Below, in pieces: positions 19,616 through 29,334 of a DNA stretch of 64,000 bases (its first letter is position 1; each line of letters opens with the position of its first letter). The position numbers and the translations under genes were made by a program. The stretch covers positions 1,860,001 through 1,924,000 of the forward strand of contig JABYQN010000007.1 of NCBI GenBank assembly GCA_022606135.1. Reading direction: 5' to 3'. The notes under the pieces are model-generated. The model saw only the letters and a program-made list of their open reading frames with translations, did not search any database and was not told the origin of the DNA. The stretch is from Fomes fomentarius. Its lineage: Eukaryota; Basidiomycota; Agaricomycetes; Polyporales; Polyporaceae.

Positions 19616-22505
19616 AGATTGGCCGCACACACTCTTGACTAGGGTTGTCACGGTGTGACGCTCACGTGAAATGGGCATCTAGGACATTCGCGTACTGAAT
19701 AAGACATGATAAGGTCCGCAGAGGTGTTATAACAATGTACGGTCCATACGATTAGTCTATGGCTGTCATAAGAGGTATCAGAAATGGAAAGTATGTCTGA
19801 GGGATGGGTTCAGGGGGATATTAGGGAGTAGTACTTGAAGGGGTTATACCTGCTCGGTCAAGCTCAGCAAGGATGCCATTAGGGAGGACACGGTGGCTGT
19901 GATACTTCTTTGCTGCCCATGCAGCTTGCTTCCCATCTAATCCACAGCGATATGTGTCCATGAAGCGGTGAGCACGAGTGTAGAATCTGCAGGATGCCCG
20001 GCATAGTCGGATCGAAAGAAGAAGCATGATGTCATTTAAGGTTCTGTCCAAGTGCATCGTGAGGAAACTCACCGCCGAATGGATACTAGAGGCACTGAAT
20101 CGAGCGCCGCTATCACGTTCCTCTCAAGGTCTGCTTCGGATGAGGACATCGGATTCTCGCGGTATACTCGCTTGGCATATCCCCAGCACTGTTCTATGCA
20201 GTTCAACTCGCAATGGAACTTCGGGAGGAACAAGTTTTCGACTCCATGCATTTTGCAGTGTGCTTCCAGAAGAGTCTCGACGTCTTGGAAGTCTGGCTGA
20301 TTGAAGAGCAGGCGGCGGCAACAGCAGTCAAGTGCAGGAGGCTTGCATTTGAAGTCTGGGCATTGTGCACGTAAGTTCCTTGCATTTTCATATCTGCACT
20401 CCTCCAGAATGCGTGCCATCCCCTTGAACAACCCTGCTTGGGCACTGCTCTCAAAGTAAAGAGATTGGGGCTCCCCGTTAGGGAGCCGAGCATCCTCCAT
20501 AAGGATCCGGGTCTTGAGAACCTTCCCATCAGGCCCGTAAACCGGCTTCCGTTGCTCATTGAGCACATGTGTTTTGACGCCAAAAATGGGCCTGTTGGGG
20601 CCCATTGGATTCTTCGACATGTGGCGAGCAGATAAAGCGTCTGCTGCACATTTGAGGTGGGTAGGGGCATTGTCGAAGATGAAGATATGGCGCTCATGGG
20701 GGTAATGCTTCTTGAGGATGTTCATTGCCATTGTTGCATGGGCTAGAATCTCCTCGTGGGTGAAGTAACCGTCTCGGTTCTTGCCAGGCTTGAACAGAAC
20801 ATGGGCAGATTCCTGCCCATCAGGAGAGTGAAGCCATCCATAATCTGCTGATATGAAATCGGCTGCCATTAGGGAAGCTCCCTCCCCCTTTGGGCGGGGT
20901 ACTGCCTTTTCTGTTTTGTGGACCCATTGCATGCAGCGCCGGTCATGAGCATAGAAGACCAATTCATCATGCCACCAATAGACAGCCCGCTGCTCGACAG
21001 GATGTGGGGCTTCGGGAGGAGTGGGGATCTCCGCACCGTCTGCATCCCACTCACGTGTGTATGGATCGGAACGGGCCATCCCTGGGAGGAAATGAGATTG
21101 GCGATAGTTGACAACATCAACCCGCTCATGCCCATCGATGAACTGTCCACTAGGGTCCTTTGTCCACCGGTACTTGAGTGTGTGCATCCAGTGTTGAGCA
21201 GTCGAGAGGGAGATAGGGCTCGCAAGTCCATATTGGTCAAGTAGCACCAGGTCTGACATGAAATGCACAATGTCCATAGCACATACATACTTGCCAAGAC
21301 TCTGTAGGTGAGCGAGCACATCAGCTTTAAGCTCTGGATGTCTCTCAAGCAAAGACTTTGTCCAAGTGTTCTTAGCCTCATAGGGCAAGGCATGACGATC
21401 CATGATGAATGCACGGGTCCATTTCCGCAAAGCTCGAGCAAGAGCTTCACCCTTGCGCAGTGCTTGAGCTGTGTAGATAGACAGCCTTCGCCAGGTCTCT
21501 GTTGACTTGGAGTCAACGTAATGACCGAGAAAATTCTCTATCTGTGACAGCCGCTCGCGCAGGCGGTCGCTCCCTGCCTTGAAAGGCAAGTGTCCCCGAC
21601 CTGTCTTCCTTGGTGGACACAACAGATTGCTGATGTCCTTGAGGGCAGATTGAGCGGCGCCAATTGATGGAACAGGCTCCGGGCATGCACGCTTCTTCCC
21701 TGCAGGAACTCCGGACTGATGGTATTGTGACAGTGGTGAGAATATGACGTGGGGTGCTGTGGGAGATGTTGACAGCGGATTGACAGTCTTCGAAACGGTT
21801 GGACCGGTCTCAGGAGACAGGGAAGAATGATGTCGCAATGATGTCATAGGGTGTGAAGTCACAGAAGTGCTCGGTGACGGCATCGGATCGGGAGAAGACC
21901 ATGCCGGCTGCCTGATTTGAGAGAAAGTGGTGTTTATGGAGGCGTGGATTCTCGTTGCTCTGTCCACACTATTCTTGAATGATAGTGAGGGCCATGAACA
22001 TGGAGGAGGAGTGTGAGGAGGCTGTAGAGTGCTGTTAGTATCCCACTGGTGTGCGGCCATGTCATGGTGGTGGTACATGCCTCATTCTCTTGACCGTCTG
22101 ATTGGCTTCTAATAGGTACAATTCTTCTCTTCTTCTGAGCATGAGAACCTAGATTCTCCAGTGCAATACGAGCTCGCTTTCCCCTAGGAGGCATTGTTGT
22201 GAAGCAGGTTGCCATCACTGCTCGAGTCATTATTTCTTGGATTTCTGTTGGATTATTCTGAATATCCTGAGATTTGGCGCTCGTACATTGCTGGTCTATC
22301 TACTTTGACTAGTGACACAATTCGACAATTCGGAAACCATCAAAGTGTTTGAGTATGTGCTATCTACAATCTGATGGTTTCGAATTCTCAATACGTGAGC
22401 TCATTGTCGAGCCTTTAGTTCTTGAATGGTTTCTCCCAGCCAAAATGACGCCGATGTGACAAAATTGGTCATGTGACCCTAGTCAAGAGTGTGTGCGGCC
22501 AATCT
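19616..22505 (-). mobile_element. Complete Tc1/mariner-like DNA transposon, 2890 bp
   Basis: Perfect 30-bp terminal inverted repeats start AGATTGGCCGCACACACTCT on both outer edges (19,616-19,645 and 22,476-22,505). The TA dinucleotide is duplicated at 19,614-19,615 and 22,506-22,507, the hallmark of the IS630-Tc1-mariner superfamily. Inside lies one transposase gene on the minus strand with no stop or frameshift seen. The perfect ends and open gene suggest recent or possible present activity. It sits in a SINE-like repeat; sequence left and right of it rejoins at the TA. Confidence 0.93.
19821..22078 (-). CDS. DDE transposase (DDE_3 / Tc1-mariner-like), intron-containing
   Basis: Two exons: 22,078-20,073 and 19,986-19,821. 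The 86-bp intron (19,987-20,072) has GTGAGT and TGCAG signals and joins the frame exactly, giving 723 residues. The N-terminal 150 residues are serine/proline-rich with a basic KKRACPEP. A helical DNA-binding region follows (about 160-300). Catalytic residues appear at D371 (WWHDELVFY), D469 (FIFDNAPTHL) and E629 (NCIEQCWGYAKR). The D-D spacing is normal but D to E is about 160 residues, far beyond the 34-43 typical of Tc1/mariner, because of an inserted segment with a cysteine cluster (CPDFKC, DCCCRR). Similar proteins are common in mushrooms. An upstream ATG at 22,194 (MPPRGKRARIAL) could add a first exon, but I found no splice pair that keeps the frame, so the start is uncertain. Confidence 0.88.
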
Positions 22506-22507
22506 TA

Positions 22508-22896
22508 CTGGGTCAGTAAATATCTATTTACCCCCCAATTACTCGGGTCCGCCAATAACTGGGGCTTATCACCCGGATACTCTCTCAATGCCCTCGGATC
22601 CACTTATAGCCCACTTATAGAACTCGTTGGGCGGTGTAGACGGAGCTTGGTCGTTAAGGGAGGGATGGTGTGAATTCCCACCCTTGTGTATGGAGGATTG
22701 ACCCAATTCACAAGAGAATACATGCATGACACAAACACAATATCAGTATCGAATAAGTCAGTTCGAAAGTTCAATCAGGCAAACAACTAGAGCACTGAGA
22801 AGCGAGTGCACGCGCAAGAAGTCAACAATCGAATCGAGAGTCGTCATGAGTCGTGACAGAGAGATGTCATGAAGGGGTCGTAACAGTCATTATTAA
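22508..22896 (+). other. SINE-like remnants and intergenic sequence
   Basis: From 22,508 to about 22,590 lies the right part of the split SINE-like tail (ATCTATTTACCCCCC, CAATAACTGGGGCTTATC). At about 22,632-22,675 another tRNA-like head begins (GGTGTAGACGG, GGTGTGAATTCCC). From there to the next gene's stop at 22,897 nothing else is recognisable. This is the edge of the repeat block. Confidence 0.5.
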
Positions 22897-24815
22897 CTAC
22901 CGCTTCAGGATAGCTGCACCAGAACCAGAACCAGATACAGAGCCCGCCCCATCCCTCCGTGGCAACTGCGGCTGAAACCCATGTCCCGCCTTGAATTTCA
23001 CATCATGCCAGAACGCGTCCCAATTATGCCCGTGCGGCTCGATGACTACAGCGGCGGGGTTCGAATGGGACGATGACGATGGCGGAAGACCCTCCGTCGT
23101 CGGCGCCGTAGATAAAGCCTCCTGTTGCGCCGCGCTCACGCGCTCGACAGCCTTGATGAGGGACGGCGTCGCCGGCACAGACATGAACGTCGCAGGTGTC
23201 AGCGTCGTCGACGAGCCGGTGCCCGCCTGCGAGACCGCAACTGAAGATGCTTTATGCACGAGATGATGGCGCTGGAAGAACTCGGGCTGCCACTTGGCCG
23301 CAGGCGTCCGGCTGGTGGTGACATCCTGCTCGTCTTCTGAGACCGGGCCATCCTTGCCCTTCTTTAGATCCAGCTTCGCAGGTTGCTCGTCCGCGAGCGT
23401 TGCCATCGAGTCAGTGCGCGTAGGTGAGCGTACGAATGCTGGCACACCCTTCTTCAGATCCTCCTCGTCGTCCGAGTCAGACGCCGCGGCGTACGGGTCA
23501 AGCGGATCAAACTTGATAACCTCGCGCGTCCGCTGGCGGATCTTGAAGCCTGGTCTGCGGTCTTTACGTAAGTACTCCTGTGGAGGAGTAAACCTACGGG
23601 GCTGTTCGTTCGACATTGAATGGGGACCGGCAAGCGAACGTTTCTTGTAAAGCTTAAGCGGAGATTCGGGGATGGAGAGCTTGAGATCGGCGTCCGTAGG
23701 GAAGACGATGTCTTGGCCGAGGGGGTCTAAGCCTCTGTTACGGCCGAAGTGGCGACCCCAGAAGGATTTGAGAGGCTTGAACTGACCGGCACGATCAGAA
23801 GCATTGGGGAGAGTAGCGGCGTAATCTGCAAGGTAGCTGTCCCACTTCTACGAGTACTGGTTTGTCACAAAGAGTGGGTGGGTATGAGACTGATATATGG
23901 ACTGACCTCATCCGGATTCTCTCCAAGCTTCTTCTTGAAGAAGAAGTCTGTAGCAGTGCCAGCAAGGACGAAGAGAACGAAGAGAGCGCTGAGGGCCTTC
24001 TCCTTGCCGGTGCCCCAATTGGTGCCATCCTTGATCCAGAGCCTGTCCCAGACCTCTGTCCAAGCAGGAATGTGTGCCAAAAGAGCAATGGAGTGGACGG
24101 TGCCGAAGGCGCCGACGGATGCCATGGCGAGGCGGACGAAGATGTGCTGAGTGCGGGGTATGGGAAGGAGGGACATTATGAGGCCAATGGGAGTGAATAT
24201 GGCGATGAGGATTAGGCGGGGGAGGAGGGAAGGGTGTAAGATAACGGCAAAGGCGAGTGCAAAGGTGGAGCTAGAGCATATGGATCGTCAAGAGAGATGC
24301 AGCAGGGTGGAGAAGCAGAGGACGTACTAGCCGAGGAGACCGGCGAAGAAGAGGGTAGCATAGCGCCACCGAGCGGCCAAGATAGAGCATAAAACGGCAG
24401 AGAGGAGGCAGATGGCAAGGAAAGCGCCCGGAGTGAGGGACTTTGTGGTTGTAAGATTGGGGATGAGGAGGGCAAGGAAGGTGGTGAGATGGACTGCAGT
24501 CGGTCAGTACGGGGTGGGAGAGGGGAAGAGTGGGCGATAATCACCTCCGGTAACGAATCCAAGAGCAGTGCCACCGATGCCGCCCTCGAACCTGAATATG
24601 CTCTTGAGGAGGACCTCGGCATGTTGCAACTTGGTCGCCTCGCGCGGTTTTAATGCGTCATACCGGGGCGCAAACGCTCGTGTGCGATCGAGGGTGAGGA
24701 AGGCGCCGGCAAAAGTGAGGAGTATAGAGAGAAGGAAGACAGGCAGCGTGTACGCGAGCAGGAAGGACGAGGTCGGGAGGAGCGAAGCGAGCGTGGTCTC
24801 TGTATGTGTAGACAT
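22897..24815 (-). CDS. Multi-pass membrane protein, DUF4203 (TM7S3/TM198)-like
   Basis: Four exons (24,815-24,545; 24,493-24,328; 24,270-23,907; 23,847-22,897) sum to 583 codons plus stop, each with GT-AG introns of 51-59 bp. The first 290 residues hold seven or so hydrophobic segments (for example SFLLAYTLPVFLLSILLTFA, LTTFLALLIPNL, ATLFFAGLLG, LILIAIFTPIGLIMSLL), with a glycine-rich stretch FEGGIGGTALGFVTG. The C-terminal half is polar, acidic and serine-rich (SDSDDEEDL) and probably cytosolic. The layout fits fungal DUF4203 proteins (TM7S3/TM198-like); function in fungi is unknown. The family assignment is from layout and style, so treat it as likely, not certain. It is head-to-head with the helicase gene at 25,242. 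Confidence 0.7.
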
Positions 24816-25241
24816 GGCTGGTGCGATAACGGGGTGTGCGGTAGGCGTTGATATATGTCGTTAATGTCGTCTTGAAGCTGCGCACTGAGACCGGGCGCGT
24901 TGTGGGCACACGGGGTCTTGCCAACGCCTGGCGGGGTACGGCGAACAGCGTTGGGAGCAGTACGGGCAGCGAGCGGGCCAGGAGCGGAGCGGGCGTCGAG
25001 GTCCGAGGATGAGCGCAAGTTACTGCACAGACGCCCACCCCCGGCGTTCGTAGGCGGCAAGTGCCGAGCAATCACACACGGTCCGATTCGAATTTTGTGC
25101 GTGCAAATCAAAAAAAGTGCAAAAAGATCAAGGCTGAGTGCTGCAAGCCCGGGGGCCATCGCTGCCCATGTCCTCCTCGTCCCCCACCTTCTACCGCGTC
25201 CACACCAACCACAGCAAGAGCCCCTCTTAGACCCTCCACCA
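24816..25241. promoter_or_regulatory. Shared upstream region of divergent membrane-protein and helicase genes
   Basis: 426 bp separate the two start codons. Pyrimidine-rich sequence precedes the helicase start (25,160-25,240). No clear TATA box is seen. Confidence 0.45.
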
Positions 25242-27988
25242 ATGGCCAAAATTTCAGCCCTCAAGGGATTCTCGAGCACGAGGAAGCACTCCCACCACGG
25301 CACTCCCTACAAACAGCCCCACAAACGCGAACATGCCTGGGTAGACGTTGACGACGACGACGACCTCGAGGTCAAGTCTGCAAACAGGCCCTCATCCAGG
25401 GGCGCCGATCATGGACCTCGCAAAAAGCCGCGCATGTTCGCTCCTCCAGGCCTCCCTCCAGCCAAGGACTCGATCCAGACACAACGCAAACATCTCCCCA
25501 TCTACCCAGGTGCGCCCTCCACTTCCCACCATCATACCTTGCCATCTCACTTATATCCAACCCAGGCAGGCAAGGTGTCATCGACATAATCCGCCAGAAC
25601 GATGTTACCGTTCTTATAGGCGAGACTGGTTCTGGCAAGACCACCCGTATGTTTCCTCTCCTCCTCCTCCTCCTCGCTCAGCCTTCTTCTCTGTCTTCTC
25701 TGCGCTCAAATCCGTCCATGAACATCGTCTCTGATTACATCAATATTCGTCCCCCGCCCAGAGGTTCCCCAGTATCTGCTCGAGTCTGGCTTCGCCACAT
25801 CTGGTATGATTGCCGTCACCCAGCCTCGCAAAGTTGCCGCCACATCCCTGGCTTCCCGCGTCGCCGCAGAACAGCAAACATCCGTTGGTAGAACCGTCGG
25901 TTATTCTGTCCGTTTCGACGAGGCATCCTCCAGTGAGACACGCATCAAGTACCTCACCGACGGTATGATCGTGCGCGAGTTACTCGGCGATCCTCTACTA
26001 TCAAAACACAGTGTCGTTATCGTCGATGAGGCCCATGAGCGTACGCTGCGTACCGATCTGCTCATCGCCAACCTCAAACGTATCTTGACGGCTAGAAACT
26101 TCCCGTCGCCAAGTGACTACAAGGGCAAGGGCAAAGGAAAGGCCTATGACCCGCCGAATCCACTCAAAGTCGTGATCATGAGTGCCACCCTCGAAGCCGA
26201 GAAGTTCAGCAAATTTTTCAATGGGTATGCTCTCGATCGCAGAGTGACCATTATCATTCCAAGCTTGGCTAATCCTTGTCAACCTCGTCTAGCGCGAGAA
26301 TCGTGTACGTAAAGGGTCGACAACACCCTGTCATCACCTACCATACATCGACCAGTCAACCCGACTATGTAGACGCCGCATTTCGGACGTTTTTCCAGGT
26401 TCACACTGACCAATCCACCGGGGACGTTCTCATTTTCCTCCCAGGACAGGAGGACATCGAGAGTTTAGAGGAGTCTATCCAGCTCTACGCGAATCAATTA
26501 CCGAAAGATACCCCTCGAGTATGTCGTGCCAGCCCCCTCTGCGGCTCCAATCGCTGATAGCGGAGGCTCTTGCCATCCAGGTGCTCATATGTCCGTTATA
26601 TGCGTCGCTTCCCCCCGCCCAGCAGGCAAAAATTTTCGCACCCACGCCTCCGGGTATGCGCAAATGCATCCTCGCGACGAACATCGCCGAGACCTCTATC
26701 ACAATCCCGGGCGTGAAGTTTGTGATCGACACAGGGAAGTGTAAAGAGAAGCGATACGTCGCGAGGAATGCTGGAACGGGTAGGTCTTGCAACGTGCGTA
26801 GCGAGAATGAAAACTGAACGCATGCAGGTTTCGACACTCTCCTCACAAGAGACATCACGCAGTCCTCCGCGGTGCAACGTCAAGGTCGTGCAGGTCGCGA
26901 AGTGAGTCTGCCTTCTCGCTCCTCTCTCTCAATACCGCAATTCACCATCGCTCCAGGGCAAAGGGTACTGCTTCCGACTATACACTGAAGAGTCCTTCAA
27001 AAAAATGTCTTACACCGCCGAGCCAGAAATCAAGCGTTGCACGCTGACGTCCAGCCTCCTCCAGCTCAAATGTCTCAACCAAGACCTCGAAGAGCTGGAC
27101 TTCATGGACAAGCCCGACGCAGAAAGCATCATCTCCGCGCTCAAGACGCTCTTCCTCCTAGGCGCACTCGATAATAGCAAGTCCCTGACGCCCCTGGGGC
27201 GCCAGATGGCTGCCTTCCCGCTCGAGCCCTCACTCGCGCGCGCACTCCTTGCGTCCGCCGCGCTCGGATGCACCTCCGAAGTGCTCACGATCCTCTCCGT
27301 GCTTTCTTCCTCGAGCAAGCTTTTCGTCGACACGCACAACTCGCGCGATGAAGCTACCGACGCGCGGAAGAAGTTTCGACACCCTTCTGGGGACCACCTC
27401 ACAGTGCTCAACGTCGTTTGCGCGTACGAGGACGTCGCGCAGCAGGAGACTAAGAAGGGCAGGAAGGAGTGGTGCCGGCGTATGTTCGTTAACGAGCGGT
27501 GTCTCGCTGAGGCGATGAACATCCGTGCGCAGCTGCGCGATGTGTGTGGGCGTACGGGCATGGAATGGAAGGTCAGCGCGGGTGATGCGTGCGAGGGCCC
27601 TGTGTTACGCGCTCTTGTGTCGGGCTTGGTGCAGAATACGGCGTTCCTCCAGCCGGATGGGTCGTACAAGCAGGTTATGGGACCATCGGTGAGTTCTTTT
27701 CCTGTACACGTATGTTGCGTACGGTTGGCGTATTCACTGACTCACTGGTGCAGGTTGTGAAGATTCACCCAAGCTCATCGTTGGCGGATAAGAAAGTACC
27801 AGCGATAATCTATGATGAACTAGTGCGTCCCTCCCTCCATGTCACCCGACTCGTAGCATCCGTGTTCTGATCACTAACGTTTGGATTTTATTCAGGTGTA
27901 CACGACCCACATCTACGCGCGAGGCGTGTCCACCATTCCGAGAAGCTTCGTCGCGGAGGTCCCGGTGCTCAAGCAGCACACTCGGTAG
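25242..27988 (+). CDS. DEAH-box RNA helicase, DHX33-like
   Basis: Nine exons: 25,242-25,509; 25,566-25,646; 25,762-26,224; 26,293-26,518; 26,581-26,779; 26,828-26,901; 26,957-27,688; 27,754-27,822; 27,896-27,988. They total 734 codons plus stop. Residues 108-115 are the P-loop GETGSGKT (motif I); [12 protein letters not shown] (205-208), SAT and QRQGRAGRE are motifs Ia, II, III and VI. The helicase-associated and OB-fold-like C-terminal region follows, with GDHLTVLNV and FLQPDGSY, which match the DHX33 branch better than the splicing helicases Prp2/16/22/43. Human DHX33 is about 707 residues and works in the nucleolus in rRNA synthesis. The basic N-terminal tail before residue 85 fits a nuclear protein. 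ATP-driven RNA or RNP remodelling is well supported; the exact substrate is inference. The start follows a pyrimidine-rich leader and is the first ATG in frame. Confidence 0.93.
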
Positions 27989-29334
27989 ATCCTGGTCTCC
28001 GACCTGCTGGTGACATACGTATCATATGTGCTTGCAGCTGAATCTTTGCTGTTGTGGATGTATGCTCTTGGATATGGATAGGATGCATTTCTTGATATTG
28101 TCACGCATCATTGTTTGAGAGGCACAAGTCGAATCTGTCAGTAGTGCCGACCTGCTGCACGACGGCCAAACACGACGGGTAATGACGGCTATTCCACACC
28201 GGAGCAGCCTTGTAAAATGAAATGACCGTAACTCGTCTTTTGTCACAGGCCTGTTTACCTGAGCCTCCGGTCGAACGGCCTCTGACTGGCCTCTGCTAAA
28301 GGCGGTTGCTGGAGCAATCCTTATTAATAGTATAGATGGACAGGTGAATGAGCTTAGAATTCGATTGTTCGATTACCGGTATCGCTGAGTAGACGAAGAG
28401 GTAAAGTGGTGTTAGAATTGAACACCATACTTTACTCTGGTACGCCTGACCCAGCCAGAGTGACAATTGAAGCCCATTCTGGCCATCAATTGAGATCGCT
28501 GCTCAGGTAGTCCAGACTGACTTCCCAAGATGACAACTCTATCACCTCCCACCTGTTCAGTTCAGTGAAAGAGTAGTAACATAAACTCAGAGCTAGTCTC
28601 TGGTTGCATGAAGACGAGTTGAACAATGGGATAAAGATGCAGAGCAGCAAAGGAATTCCTGGACACTTACAGCCGTTTGCATAAGAAACCGGAATCACGA
28701 ATTTTCGATCTTTTGTTTGTTCCGAACAAATATTGCCTAAGGTAGGTGACGTATCCTGCCAAGGCATGCTCCCGTCCCAGAGCCAGATGTTCTGAGCCGA
28801 CGGGAGCCTTGTGTCGTTTGGTTGTTCTGCGACGAGGACAGCGGGTCATGGGGTGAATGGGCAGAATTTAGTCCACTCGTGATTTCATGCTAGTAATAGC
28901 AAGTCAGGACACTAAAGTGAATACTAATGGTGACCACATACTGAAGGGTGCATGTTGATCGTTGCGAAGAGCCCAGCTAGCGGGTGGATGGTGAGGGGGG
29001 AAGCAGACGGAAACAGACGCCAATAGTTGCGGCTCTTCAGGGGACTAAGAATTTGAGCCGACTACAACTGTCAAGTTGCATAGGAACAATCAGACACGTG
29101 TCTCCTACATGGAAGCTGCTTGGCTGAGAACAAGGACATCAGACAACTGTGAGACCAGAGGAACAATGAAGAATGGTGTGTCAATGCCCGTTCTTTGATG
29201 GGGTGTATCCACACAATTATACATTGACATACAGTGCAGAAGCTCGATGAAGAGCTGGACGAGCTACTGAACCCTTCTGATGAATACCTAAACACGAGTC
29301 AGAGACGGCGACTTACGGCAAGCAGAATGTTCAA
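27989..29334. other. Intergenic region between convergent genes
   Basis: 1.35 kb between the helicase stop and the BMS1 stop. It holds one MITE-like end (28,671 onward). I see no other gene, RNA or repeat. Confidence 0.5.
28671..28775 (+). repeat. Single end related to the 567-bp TA MITE
   Basis: After a TA (28,669-28,670) the sequence CAGCCGTTTGCATAAG, then ATTTTCGATC, TTTGTTTGT.CC and CAAAT..TGCCTAA matches, with substitutions, the outer 90 bp of the element at 18,582-19,148 in the same order. No inverted partner was found to the right up to 29,300, so this is a decayed or one-ended copy. Confidence 0.5.
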
